Shown piece by piece: positions 1 to 7,413 of a stretch of DNA of 32,704 bases (its first letter is position 1; every line of letters starts with the position of its first letter). The stretch spans positions 1-32,704 of the IMG/VR virus record IMGVR_UViG_3300032770_001049. One strand, 5' to 3'. The DNA comes from a virus. A model generated the notes under the pieces. The model worked only from the letters and a program-made list of their open reading frames with translations. It did no database searches and had not been told where the DNA came from. Position numbers and translations under genes: made by a program.

Positions 1-360
1 AAGCCCAATGGAAGTAAACGTTTTTTGAAAGCTCTTGCTCCGTAACTGCCAGCTATAACCTTCACATTCTAATTCAACCGGCGAAGTGAAATTTACACGG
101 CGAATAAAGCCCTCGAATTCTTTTTGGTTTTCACCGTTGTAACCGAGGTTGATCACTACTTTGTCTCCCACATTAAATTGCTGAGCTGTTTGTATAGTAT
201 CAGTAGTTTGTGGGCCTGCCATTTGAAGCCGGGCGCTTGCAGGAATTTTTATAGTAGCAGTATCGACAAATGTGTGGATGCTGCGAATAGTTTTCACATC
301 GTTCACTTTCACATTGGTGAACTGCGCGATGTTTATTGCCGAAGTCAGTAGAAAAGCCAT
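1..360 (-). CDS. Baseplate hub-like protein, partial (3' end beyond window)
   Basis: An open frame starts with ATG at 358-360 and runs leftward without a stop to the window edge, giving the first 120 residues. The visible part reads as a beta-rich structural protein, with segments such as GDKVVINLGYNGENQ, then EGFIRRVNF and LECEGYSWQLRSKSF. This pattern resembles the N-terminal part of phage baseplate hub or late-control-D-type proteins (Mu gp44 position). It lies 5 bp beyond the stop of the upstream gene in the tail operon, after tape measure and a baseplate gene, which is where a hub gene is expected. The family assignment rests on position and fold-like pattern, not on a diagnostic motif. 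Confidence 0.6.
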   Translation of the reverse strand, partial: MAFLLTSAINIAQFTNVKVNDVKTIRSIHTFVDTATIKIPASARLQMAGPQTTDTIQTAQQFNVGDKVVINLGYNGENQKEFEGFIRRVNFTSPVELECEGYSWQLRSKSFQKTFTSIGL

Positions 361-365
361 CAGCA

Positions 366-989
366 TCATTGTATATTCAGTTGAAAAATGAAATCACTTA
401 CAAATTCCAATTCGTAACGGTACACGTTTTTTACTCCGAAAAATTCAGGCATCGTCACACGTTTCAAGATCACCTTCTTATCTACGCCCAGCGGTCTGTC
501 AGTGATCACGCACTCCATTTTCATATTCTGCCCTGTTTCCAGAATGTCGTAGTATCTGTTTATTCGTGCGTCGTCAATCTCGCTTCCACTGTGGTTGATG
601 ATAATTCCACGAATGATTATTTGATAGTCATCCAGGTTAATGATTTCGTGAACACTTCCTTTCTGTTCTACCATCGGAGTATCTACAGTTGTCACCTTGC
701 CTTCTATGCGAACCACCGGGTAATCAAGGTCAAAAAGTTCACTTGTGGGCGTCCCAGGTAACGGAGGGAGCGTCAGCCTCACAGGGCAGAAGTACTCGCG
801 GCCCAGCACATCCACCCCGTAAAAGGGGCTGCCATGCTCGCCCACCGTGCCGCGCAATGGTGCGGGCGCTGGCGAAAATGTTTCTGTCTGCGGCTGCGAA
901 ATATTCTCAAGTGCTTTCGGCTGCACGATGTAGGGCGTAGTGCCGAAGGCTTGCCGGTAAAGTTGTACAGGATCGAGAGTGCTCTTCAT
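366..989 (-). CDS. DUF6046-like baseplate/tail protein
   Basis: A 207-residue protein between the tape measure and the hub-like gene. Its start overlaps the tape measure stop (ATGA type), so the two are translationally coupled. The N-terminal 60 residues are proline-rich and probably flexible. From about residue 60 a compact beta-rich domain follows (FYGVDVLGREYFCPVRLTLP, then DYPVVRIEGK and GVKNVYRYELEFVSDF). This pattern is that of a Bacteroidota phage family called DUF6046, which sits where Mu-type phages encode the DNA-circularisation/LysM-like baseplate protein. A structural role in baseplate assembly is inferred from the position. No enzymatic motif is visible. Confidence 0.6.
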   Translation of the reverse strand: MKSTLDPVQLYRQAFGTTPYIVQPKALENISQPQTETFSPAPAPLRGTVGEHGSPFYGVDVLGREYFCPVRLTLPPLPGTPTSELFDLDYPVVRIEGKVTTVDTPMVEQKGSVHEIINLDDYQIIIRGIIINHSGSEIDDARINRYYDILETGQNMKMECVITDRPLGVDKKVILKRVTMPEFFGVKNVYRYELEFVSDFIFQLNIQ

Positions 990-2557
990 AGTGCGCCCGA
1001 TTGTGTTTTACCTGCTGAATAAAGAAGCCGCATAAATTGTTTCATTGTAAGCGCACCGGCTGTCTCAATATCCTTGTCAATCGTAGTGCCTTGAAAAATC
1101 AGATTATCAAAAAACTTTCCGAGGTTGATGGTCAGATTTTTTACACCGCCTCCGGCAATACCGTTTGCAATGTCATCATCTATCGATGGAGCTTTCGGAG
1201 GACCCGCTGGTTTCTCTCTTCCGGCTGCCGCCGCAAAATCCTTCAGTGGATCATTGCCCCATTGGTAAAGCACATCATTCATCGTTAGCGGCTTCACTTT
1301 GCGAGTGGCAAGCAGCTTATTCAAATAGCCGAGATTCTTTTGCGCTTCCTCGGCAGTCTTCGCATTTCGAATTATATCGATCAGCGCATTCGCTTCGGAC
1401 AGTTTAGTATCTTCTAATGCGCTGTTCAATTTCGCTACTGAGTTCGCTGCGCTGTTTGCAGTTAAATCAAGTGTCGTGTACGCTGCGGTCGCTGCACCGA
1501 GCAATGCAAGTATGCCTCCTATTCCGGTTGCATCCAATGCCACTCCGAATCCTTCCGTCGCTACCGTTGCCGTCTCGGTTGCCGCAGTGTAACTGCTGAA
1601 GGCAACGCTCACCGCTTCAAAAACAGCTACCAGTTTTTCAGCGATGAAAACTCCGGCGAGAGCGCCTGCCAATGCAGAAACAGCAACAGCAGCTCCGCGA
1701 ATAACGGATGAGTGATCTTCCATAAATTGCAGGAAGCCGCTAAACATCGTCATTGCCTTTTCATAAATGGGCAGCAGTTGATTTCCGATTGTCGTTTCCA
1801 GTACTGCTACATTTCTTCGAACAGCAAGCCAGGGCGCGCTCGCAGCCATTTTCTCCTGTGCATCTTCAAACTGTCCACCGGCGCCGGTGAGGTTATTCAA
1901 CGCAGTCTCTAATTGCGTCGCCGTCACCGTTCCTTCCGTCATGTATTTGCGAAGCTCCACTCCGGATTTGCCGATCATCTTTCCCAGCTCATCGAAAATC
2001 GGCACGCCTGCCTGAGTGAATACATTCAGCTCTCTCGCAGAAATATATCCGCGCTGTTGAATGCGCGCATACACATCGAGCATGGAATTAAACTTATCCG
2101 CATTTCCGAGAGCCACATCACCGAGTTGGCTGATCAGCTTCCCGGCTTTATCTGCATTCACTCCCAAACTGATCAGCATTTCTCCTGCACTGTGGATCGT
2201 CTCCGGAAGCAGCAAACTTTTTTGATTGTATTGATCGAGCACGTGCATCGCTTCGTCGGCAGCATCCTTGCTCCTTAAAATAATTTGGAATGCAGCTTCA
2301 GTCTCCCCGGCTTTTTCAGCCATGTCCACACTGTGATCAGCAAAAGATTTTATTTCAAGGAGTGCTTGCTGAGCTGCTGCAAATGCCGCCATGCCTCCGA
2401 ACACATCACCGAACAGCGAATGACTGCCCAGGTTTCCCATGTCATTGTTCAGCGTGTTCACATTCTTGTCCAGCTCCTGCGTCTTGCCAAGTATTTTGTT
2501 GGCAGACGCAGAAAATCTGTCGCGAACGCTAATGATATATTCCTGGATATTATTCAC
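986..2557 (-). CDS. Tail tape measure protein
   Basis: A 523-residue protein that sets tail length and fills the tail tube. The N-terminal 250 residues match the tape-measure N-terminal domain: predicted helices, then the stretch around GYISARELNVFTQAGVPIF and MTEGTVTATQLETALNNL, which is typical of the family. Hydrophobic Ala/Gly-rich segments follow at about 285-310 and 335-365, as expected for the part that may enter the cell envelope during DNA ejection. It is short for a tape measure, which predicts a short contractile tail. Its start overlaps the stop of the frameshifted chaperone (ATGA), and its stop overlaps the next gene, so the tail genes form one coupled operon. Confidence 0.88.
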   Translation of the reverse strand: MNNIQEYIISVRDRFSASANKILGKTQELDKNVNTLNNDMGNLGSHSLFGDVFGGMAAFAAAQQALLEIKSFADHSVDMAEKAGETEAAFQIILRSKDAADEAMHVLDQYNQKSLLLPETIHSAGEMLISLGVNADKAGKLISQLGDVALGNADKFNSMLDVYARIQQRGYISARELNVFTQAGVPIFDELGKMIGKSGVELRKYMTEGTVTATQLETALNNLTGAGGQFEDAQEKMAASAPWLAVRRNVAVLETTIGNQLLPIYEKAMTMFSGFLQFMEDHSSVIRGAAVAVSALAGALAGVFIAEKLVAVFEAVSVAFSSYTAATETATVATEGFGVALDATGIGGILALLGAATAAYTTLDLTANSAANSVAKLNSALEDTKLSEANALIDIIRNAKTAEEAQKNLGYLNKLLATRKVKPLTMNDVLYQWGNDPLKDFAAAAGREKPAGPPKAPSIDDDIANGIAGGGVKNLTINLGKFFDNLIFQGTTIDKDIETAGALTMKQFMRLLYSAGKTQSGAL

Positions 2558-2757
2558 GAACCGGACATTTGAGTTATGATTTGCTGAATCATGTCATGCT
2601 CTCTCTTCTCTATTTTTCTTATCGTTAGAAGCGCTGCGACCTTTGTGCACCATTCATGGTCGCTCAGTTGCTCAGGATAAGGTATGTGCATGTAGTAATT
2701 CAGCATTCCATTTAGTATTGTCAGAGAAGTGATGTTCTCTATCTGCTGACTTAAATT
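2554..2757 (-). CDS. Frameshift extension of tail assembly chaperone (T-like part)
   Basis: This 67-codon frame begins inside the end of the upstream chaperone gene and ends at the tape measure start. It has no ATG near its upstream end: the frame opens only with TTG at 2779-2781, and the first internal Met comes well into the frame. It is best read as the product of a -1 shift at the A8 run, joining after Lys-Lys to give KKNLSQQIENIT and onward. The product would correspond to the lambda gpGT extension, which recruits the tape measure and the tube subunit. The extension is rich in helix-forming and charged residues. Confidence 0.72.
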   Translation of the reverse strand, partial: NLSQQIENITSLTILNGMLNYYMHIPYPEQLSDHEWCTKVAALLTIRKIEKREHDMIQQIITQMSGS

Positions 2758-3071
2758 TTTTTTAGCTCGCCGGTGCCCCAATCAAGCAATACGGTAAGCT
2801 CACCACACAGCCAGAGAAAAGCATCTTCGTCAGTCTTCAAAAAGTCACTGCCACCGAGCCAGCAATTTTCTACAATAGCTGTGTTGAATTGATCTTTGCT
2901 TACTGTAGCGAGGAAGCTCATGATCACACGATCCGGCTTGCGCAGGTAAGCCACGTGTCCATCACGTATGAAGGAGAAAATGCGATCCCCATACTTCTTC
3001 TTCCATGCAGCAATCTGCGCCGGAGTCACCTCGCCGGTCGCCTTCGTTTCAATTTGTTTTTCTGTACTCAT
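2751..3071 (-). CDS. Tail assembly chaperone (G-like part)
   Basis: A 106-residue protein between tail tube and tape measure, the usual site of the tail assembly chaperone. It begins with a charged, probably flexible segment. A helical domain follows with the pattern TPAQIAAWKKKYGDRIFSF, then RKPDRVIMSFLATV and ENCWLGGSDFLKTDEDAF, which is typical of Bacteroidota phage chaperones near the tape measure. The zero-frame product ends ELKKI just after an A8 slippery run, so a fraction of ribosomes should make the longer G-T form. Start is ATG at 3069-3071. Confidence 0.75.
   Translation of the reverse strand: MSTEKQIETKATGEVTPAQIAAWKKKYGDRIFSFIRDGHVAYLRKPDRVIMSFLATVSKDQFNTAIVENCWLGGSDFLKTDEDAFLWLCGELTVLLDWGTGELKKI
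2757..2763 (-). promoter_or_regulatory. -1 programmed frameshift site (A AAA AAA)
   Basis: On the minus strand the last codons of the upstream chaperone are CTA AAA AAA ATT TAA. The heptamer A AAA AAA is in the correct frame for simultaneous -1 slippage of two tRNAs, and the stop follows one codon later. The -1 frame is open for 67 codons up to the tape measure start. Frameshifting immediately upstream of the tape measure is a conserved property of tailed-phage chaperone genes. Confidence 0.75.
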
Positions 3072-3105
3072 ACTCTTTCGCTTGTTTACTTTTTAAATTA
3101 AAAGA

Positions 3106-3123
3106 GGCGGCGCAATTGCCGCC
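3106..3123 (-). terminator. Hairpin terminator after tail tube gene
   Basis: A GGCGGC/GCCGCC stem with a 6-nt loop lies between the tube stop and the chaperone start. On the minus strand it is followed by TCTTTTAATTT, so it can act as an intrinsic terminator or attenuator. It would make tube transcript more abundant than tape measure transcript, as stoichiometry requires. Confidence 0.55.
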
Positions 3124-3166
3124 CCTGCCATCGCTGCTCAGGCAGCTATCTTTCGTTTAGTGAGCA

Positions 3167-3586
3167 TCAATCTGCAACTATTCCGAGGCACAGGAAGGGT
3201 AATGTCACCTCCATGAATTTCTCTCCTTGCTTCAGCGCCATCTCAAACTCGGTAAACTTTACAAATTTGTAACTGCGTGTCCGCAATCGCTGGTTGCCTG
3301 TCGGCGCATACGTGCAAACAATATCCCATCCGCTTACGTCGGCCACATCTTTAAATCCTGAATTGCGCGCGCCATCATTCATCTTGTCCACTTCACTTTT
3401 CAGCAGCATCAGCGAGCCTTCATATTTTCTGTTACCCGGCTGTATCGCGATGGGTTCATTACCCGCCGCATACAAATGCTCGTCTTCACTCGTAGTCTTA
3501 TCACTGATTCCGCGCGCACCGACTACAAACTGTCCGTCGAGGTAAATCTTCAGATCAACCCACGCTTGCTCTCTTGAATCGAACAT
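3167..3586 (-). CDS. Tail tube protein
   Basis: A 139-residue protein directly downstream of the sheath gene, the standard sheath-tube order of contractile tails. The sequence is beta-rich with the features of small tube subunits: an early WVDLKIYLDGQFVVGARG strand pair, a central variable loop (about 30-55), and a C-terminal half ending with KFTEFEMALKQGEKFMEVTLPFL. It would polymerise into the inner tube under the sheath. The start is ATG at 3584-3586. The DUF family number is uncertain; a DUF2597- or DUF3277-type tube is likely. Confidence 0.72.
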   Translation of the reverse strand: MFDSREQAWVDLKIYLDGQFVVGARGISDKTTSEDEHLYAAGNEPIAIQPGNRKYEGSLMLLKSEVDKMNDGARNSGFKDVADVSGWDIVCTYAPTGNQRLRTRSYKFVKFTEFEMALKQGEKFMEVTLPFLCLGIVAD

Positions 3587-3618
3587 ATTTTAATGTTTGT
3601 TTAAACTCAATTTAAAAC

Positions 3619-3646
3619 TGATCACTGTTCACTGATCACTGTTCAA
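3619..3646. repeat. Heptanucleotide tandem array 1 (4 units)
   Basis: Four consecutive 7-bp units, TGATCAC alternating with TGTTCAC/A, fill the tube-sheath junction. The last unit overlaps the sheath stop codon. The array belongs to a family with consensus TGnnnnC found at other gene junctions in the structural half. Confidence 0.8.
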
Positions 3647-4821
3647 CTGAACGGATTCTCAAATCCCAGCACTACATCGATCTCCTTCAGGTACGCTTTC
3701 GGAGTCACCTTCTCCACAATGTTGATCTTATTCTGTGCGATCACATTTTGATTCGGATCGATAGATGCCTGGAAGTTGCTGATCTCACCCGCCATCGCCG
3801 TGTTCACCGCATTCTCAATAATACCTTCCAGACTTTTTGCTACGCCTGCGTCCAGCTTGCCGGTAGCATCTACCAGCACGTCCGTATTTACCTTCTCAAC
3901 GTAAGTGGCATAGGTGAGGATCGTCGCTTTATTGATCACGCGGTTACTCGCCACGCTCTTGTAATCGTCAGTGTTCGCTGTAGCCGTAGGATCATCGCTC
4001 CAGTAGTAACCGGCTTTCTGTGCATACTTGAATAGCGTGATGTAACCATTCGTCGGAAAAGTGCCGAGCGTTCCCAGGTTGAACAGCGCATCCACCGTCG
4101 AAGCTCCGATGTATCCCAATCCGTCAATCTGCACATTGCCATCTTCCACGGCGCCGATGTTTCGCTGCACAGTATTCTTTGATAAACGTCCGAGAGCAGC
4201 GCCCACACTTGCTCCGCCTTCATCGAGATCATTGATCGCCGCAGAGCCTCCCACCACTAAACTCACTTTGTTCTTCGAGAGAGTGGTAGCATCCACGAGC
4301 ACCGGCGTGCCGGTGTTCACCACACGCGCTTCAATCAAAACATGAATCGGAGTGTACTTCGCAAAATAATCTTCTGCCAGCGTCTGCGCATTGGTTGCTG
4401 CAGTAATGCAATCCTGGTCGATCACTTTATTCGTCGTCGGTGTGTACGATCCATCCGGAACGCGTGCGATGCCAAGCAATCTCACAACACCGTTGCTCGC
4501 ATCCACAAGCTCCTTCGCTCCGTGTGATGCAGCCGGATCAACCATCGTTGCAAAGAGCACCGTGTTGATCATGAACTCAACCCACAGCTCCGTGCCCACA
4601 GGCGCCTCCGCATAAAACTCAGCGATCTGCTGATACGCGAACTCATCATCCACACTTAGTCCCTGGCTCAACGCATCCGCAAGCGAATGAAAAGTATAAA
4701 CGGTGTTCAGCGTCAGCGTCGTCATCGAAGCCACGCCAATCACCATCGCAGCTACACCATCATTGGTTACCGGTGTGCCGCCAAGAGCACCGTTACTCTG
4801 CGTGATCTGTACATTTCCCAT
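3643..4821 (-). CDS. Contractile tail sheath protein (DUF2586-like)
   Basis: A 392-residue protein upstream of the tail tube gene. Its organisation fits the sheath family used by Mu-like phages of Bacteroidota (DUF2586): an N-terminal segment with GVAAMVIGVAS, a central alpha/beta part, and a C-terminal domain with KATILTYATYVEKVNTDV, then KSLEGIIENAVNTAMAGEI and a last beta strand (AYLKEIDVVLGFENPF) that would link neighbouring subunits. A sheath means a contractile, Myoviridae-type tail, consistent with Mu relatives. Start is ATG at 4819-4821. The stop lies within a heptamer array. Confidence 0.82.
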   Translation of the reverse strand: MGNVQITQSNGALGGTPVTNDGVAAMVIGVASMTTLTLNTVYTFHSLADALSQGLSVDDEFAYQQIAEFYAEAPVGTELWVEFMINTVLFATMVDPAASHGAKELVDASNGVVRLLGIARVPDGSYTPTTNKVIDQDCITAATNAQTLAEDYFAKYTPIHVLIEARVVNTGTPVLVDATTLSKNKVSLVVGGSAAINDLDEGGASVGAALGRLSKNTVQRNIGAVEDGNVQIDGLGYIGASTVDALFNLGTLGTFPTNGYITLFKYAQKAGYYWSDDPTATANTDDYKSVASNRVINKATILTYATYVEKVNTDVLVDATGKLDAGVAKSLEGIIENAVNTAMAGEISNFQASIDPNQNVIAQNKINIVEKVTPKAYLKEIDVVLGFENPFS

Positions 4822-4883
4822 CGTAAGTTTTTAAAGTGTAACTTTTTGTTTCATTCAGTCGTCTTCGTTTTTTTTGAGAAGGT

Positions 4884-4910
4884 GCGGATCAGTTGTTTGG
4901 ACTGATCCGC
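4884..4910. other. Perfect 10-bp hairpin between charged protein and sheath genes
   Basis: GCGGATCAGT and ACTGATCCGC flank a 7-nt loop. No T-run follows on either strand, so it is not a classical intrinsic terminator. It lies in the 115-bp gap upstream of the sheath gene and could be an RNA processing or mRNA-stability hairpin. The rest of the gap (4822-4936) shows no gene. Confidence 0.5.
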
Positions 4911-4936
4911 GTCATGCCCTGGCAGGTTATGCTTCT

Positions 4937-5206
4937 CTATTCTTCTTTTTTCTTCTTGCCATTCTTCTTCGCTGCACCGGCGTCGTCACTTCCATCGGAA
5001 GTATCCGTTCCCTCATCCCAGCTCATCGCTTCATTGCGCGTCACCTTCACCGGCACTTCACTCAGCGGCAGACCTTTGCTCTTGATGTACGTAAGCGCAT
5101 CATTCTCGCTCCAGAAAGCAGTGTCGTCAGCCGTCACCACCCAGCACTCCGGGCGTTTCGGATGCAGCTCAAGCAGCTTCTTGATTCTTGGTTTGTTCAA
5201 ATCCAT
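4937..5206 (-). CDS. Small charged structural-operon protein, unknown
   Basis: An 89-residue protein. The first 60 residues look folded (RIKKLLELHPKRPECWVVTA, then FWSENDALTYIKSKGLPLSE). The last 25 are low-complexity, first acidic and Ser/Gly-rich, then lysine-rich. It lies between the capsid genes and the sheath, where Mu-like phages carry small head-tail connection or decoration proteins. I do not recognise the family. A virion or assembly role is inferred only from its place in the operon. Start is ATG at 5204-5206. Confidence 0.6.
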   Translation of the reverse strand: MDLNKPRIKKLLELHPKRPECWVVTADDTAFWSENDALTYIKSKGLPLSEVPVKVTRNEAMSWDEGTDTSDGSDDAGAAKKNGKKKKEE

Positions 5207-5241
5207 ACTTTAAATTTTTATTAGTGAAAAAAAAAGTTTAC

Positions 5242-5290
5242 TGTTCCCTGATCACTGTTCACTGATACCTGATACCTGACAGCTGACAGC
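5242..5290. repeat. Heptanucleotide tandem array 2 (7 units)
   Basis: Seven consecutive 7-bp units of the form TGnnnnC (TGTTCCC, TGATCAC, TGTTCAC, two TGATACC, two TGACAGC) directly abut the stop codon of the leftward gene at 5291. Two adjacent pairs are identical, which suggests recent unit duplication by slippage. Confidence 0.85.
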
Positions 5291-5710
5291 TCAATTCAGC
5301 TGCACACTCGTCGCGTAATTCAGAAAATGCGTCCCGTCATACACGAAAGGAGTCAGCTTGCTCTTATTCGCCGTCCCGGATAGTGTCGTAGTAATAGTGA
5401 AGCCGGTAAGCAGTGAAGTGCTGAACGTAGTCGTGCGCGTGATCGCTCCGCACCGGGTGATGATGAACACCAACGCACCTGCCTTCAATTCACTCGATGC
5501 CTGCACCGCAATGGTATAGGCGCTATGCAGTGTATCGCTCAAAGTCACAATCGTCATCGTATTGCTCACGTTGAGCGTGTCACTCGTTTGGCTTGCATTC
5601 AATACCGTAGCATCGGCAGCTCCAAACGGCCAGCGTATTTGAGCGCTGGCTGTTGAAGCATCAAAACCAACCATAATCAAAAGTGCTAAAGCAAAAAGGA
5701 TTTTCTTCAT
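5291..5710 (-). CDS. Signal-peptide structural protein, unknown
   Basis: A 139-residue protein if started at ATG 5708-5710; an upstream ATG at 5737 adds nine residues. From the chosen start there is a clear signal peptide: MKKILFALALL, a hydrophobic core, then ASTASAQ as cleavage region. The mature part is Thr/Ser-rich and beta-patterned with no charged core, ending TPFVYDGTHFLNYATSVQ. Signal peptides are unusual for virion proteins, but the gene is embedded in the capsid operon, between membrane proteins and tail genes. It may be a surface or decoration protein, or a phage-encoded periplasmic protein. I cannot decide between these. Confidence 0.6.
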   Translation of the reverse strand: MKKILFALALLIMVGFDASTASAQIRWPFGAADATVLNASQTSDTLNVSNTMTIVTLSDTLHSAYTIAVQASSELKAGALVFIITRCGAITRTTTFSTSLLTGFTITTTLSGTANKSKLTPFVYDGTHFLNYATSVQLN

Positions 5711-5717
5711 GAGGTTT

Positions 5718-5957
5718 TTATAGTTTAACGTTTTCAAAAGTTGCTAATCCAAGCAGCACAGCGATCAGTCCGATCACCGCATCGAAATAGGCAGTGTAAG
5801 TAGTTTGTGTGCGTCCACTGCATCCGTCGAATAAGAAGATGATCACCAAAAGAAAAAAGCACAGCACCGACAGCACACGTTTGGTGCTGGGATCAGTTCC
5901 GTCGCTCAATGCTTTTTTGATAAACTCTTTCATTTCGGAAATTTCTTTTTCAGCCAT
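5718..5957 (-). CDS. Holin-like small membrane protein
   Basis: A 79-residue protein from ATG at 5955-5957. This start is chosen over an upstream one because the extra residues only overlap the preceding gene. It has a soluble charged N-terminus (MAEKEISEMKEFIKKALSDG) and two membrane segments, about residues 29-48 (VLSVLCFFLLVIIFLF) and 56-74 (FDAVIGLIAVLLGLATF). Size, topology and position in the late operon fit a holin or a holin antagonist. Holins share no conserved motif, so this is inference. It overlaps the next upstream membrane gene by 28 bp. Confidence 0.5.
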   Translation of the reverse strand: MAEKEISEMKEFIKKALSDGTDPSTKRVLSVLCFFLLVIIFLFDGCSGRTQTTYTAYFDAVIGLIAVLLGLATFENVKL

Positions 5958-6115
5958 CGCGTTACAAAAAATCCGGCCACTGCCCCTGCCATCGCTCCGA
6001 TCATACTCAGTGCTATTGTCGTTATCACCTGGCAAACCACTCCGAGTACTGTTCCACTCACGGTTCCGAGCAATATTCCATGCACTTCTTCCGGTGTGAT
6101 GGTTCTTATCTGCAT
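5930..6115 (-). CDS. Small glycine-rich membrane protein (holin candidate)
   Basis: A 61-residue protein with one long or two short membrane segments (about residues 13-37 and 38-53), rich in Gly, Ala, Val and Thr, with the glycine-zipper-like stretch GAMAGAVAGFFV and a basic C-terminus RWLKKKFPK. It precedes another small membrane protein in the capsid operon. A pair of small membrane genes suggests holin plus antiholin. The endolysin and spanin are in the oppositely oriented operon, so the lysis genes would be split. Function is inferred from topology only. Confidence 0.5.
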   Translation of the reverse strand: MQIRTITPEEVHGILLGTVSGTVLGVVCQVITTIALSMIGAMAGAVAGFFVTRWLKKKFPK

Positions 6116-6140
6116 CCCTTTCTTCTTTCTTTCGTCATCG

Positions 6141-6164
6141 GGCCGCTGCCTACACGCAGCGGCC
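6141..6164. other. GC-rich hairpin downstream of capsid gene
   Basis: A 9-bp stem (GGCCGCTGC/GCAGCGGCC) with a 6-nt loop lies about 40 bp beyond the capsid stop. There is no T-run on the minus strand, so it may protect the abundant capsid mRNA 3' end and not terminate it. The remaining bases of the 6116-6206 gap show nothing else. Confidence 0.5.
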
Positions 6165-6206
6165 TTCAGACTTCCGTCGATCTGGGTTTGAATTGTCTTC
6201 TAAGGT

Positions 6207-7334
6207 TTATGAACCGAAGGTGATTACTCCTACACCGTTTCCGTCAGCGCGGATAATTCTTCCGCCTGCACGCACCAGGAATGAATAGATGTCGCCATAG
6301 TACAGCGGGTTATTCATGTCCTGGAACATCTGAACGCCGATGCGCGCAAGAGCAATGCGGCTGTCGCACCAGAACAAACCTGCCGGTACGTCGGAAGCAG
6401 CCACAGCCTGTCCGTAAGCATTCACCACATTTGCACTGCTGTACACAAGCACCGTCGAGCGCACATAAATATCGAAGCCGAGCAATCGTCCGCTCACTCC
6501 GGTTCTTATGTCGTACGCTGCCTGGTAAGCCGCCGTCTGGTTTGCATCCAGGTCTTTCAATAAATCCTGCTCCATGTCAGGATCAAGTAAGATGCATCGT
6601 CCGGCTTTCGGAGCGAGAGATACATCGAGTCTTTTCTTTGCACTCCGCAAATCCGCAAGCGTCATCGTGTGGCGGGTGCCGGTCATGCCGGTGATCCACG
6701 CTGTTTTGGCAGTTCCGGTAGCGGAAATAAAATTGCTTGCATCCACCGTGTGATCAGGTGCCCACTTAATGAGTGTATCATCCGCCATCACTTCGCTCAG
6801 CGCCTGCGTGTCATCGGAGACAACGCTCTTGCGTTTATCATAGCTCAGTTCAAACGTATCGGCACTCGGAATCAAACGCGGATCGGTAGTGTACTCGTCC
6901 ATCACATACGTCACGTCCGTATCACTTCGCTTCGTCACGGTAGCAGGAAGTACGCTCCTGTTTTTAACGACTGCTGAAGGAGAAGCCGCCTGGGGAATAT
7001 GAACGACTTTAGCACCGAGAATGTACTGATTGTCGTTTCGGCTTCGGAGCAGAAACTCATTGTCCTTAAAAAGATTTTCTTCAACGGTATTCTGCCATAC
7101 TTCCACTTGCACCGCACTCAGGAAATAAGGAAGTGAGGTGTGCGGAATGATCATCAGCGTCATCACACCGGCAAACACAGCAGGAGTGATCAGCGATTGA
7201 AGCTGCGGCGTGAGCACATCAGCAATACCGGGAGCGGCAACGATAGCGGTGCCGAATACGCTGGCAATCATCATCGCCATTACCGTTGCGAAGAACAATC
7301 CCGCGAGACTCAGTTTCTTTTTTTGATTTTTCAT
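6207..7334 (-). CDS. Major capsid protein
   Basis: A 375-residue protein that forms the capsid shell. The conserved part starts near residue 75 (VEVWQNTVEENLFKDNEFL) and continues with GAKVVHIPQA, TDVTYVMDEYTTDPRLIP and the C-terminal SRIALARIGVQMFQDMNNP and YGDIYSFLVRAGGRI. These are the patterns of a Bacteroidota phage capsid family with an HK97-like fold. The gene follows a protease/scaffold gene, as usual. The N-terminal 75 residues are unusual: two strongly hydrophobic stretches (about 9-35 and 52-75) that look like membrane segments. They may be a cleaved propeptide or a capsid-anchoring segment. Start is ATG at 7332-7334. Confidence 0.82.
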   Translation of the reverse strand: MKNQKKKLSLAGLFFATVMAMMIASVFGTAIVAAPGIADVLTPQLQSLITPAVFAGVMTLMIIPHTSLPYFLSAVQVEVWQNTVEENLFKDNEFLLRSRNDNQYILGAKVVHIPQAASPSAVVKNRSVLPATVTKRSDTDVTYVMDEYTTDPRLIPSADTFELSYDKRKSVVSDDTQALSEVMADDTLIKWAPDHTVDASNFISATGTAKTAWITGMTGTRHTMTLADLRSAKKRLDVSLAPKAGRCILLDPDMEQDLLKDLDANQTAAYQAAYDIRTGVSGRLLGFDIYVRSTVLVYSSANVVNAYGQAVAASDVPAGLFWCDSRIALARIGVQMFQDMNNPLYYGDIYSFLVRAGGRIIRADGNGVGVITFGS

Positions 7335-7363
7335 TTGATTCGTTAATTGAGGTTTTTGTTTTC

Positions 7364-7405
7364 TGATTACTGTTCACTGATCACTGTTCACTGATCCCTG
7401 ATCAC
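7364..7405. repeat. Heptanucleotide tandem array 3 (6 units)
   Basis: Six 7-bp units (TGATTAC, TGTTCAC, TGATCAC, TGTTCAC, TGATCCC, TGATCAC) fill the junction between the capsid start and the protease stop. The TGTTCAC/TGATCAC alternation is shared with array 1. Confidence 0.85.
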
Positions 7406-7413
7406 TGGATCGC

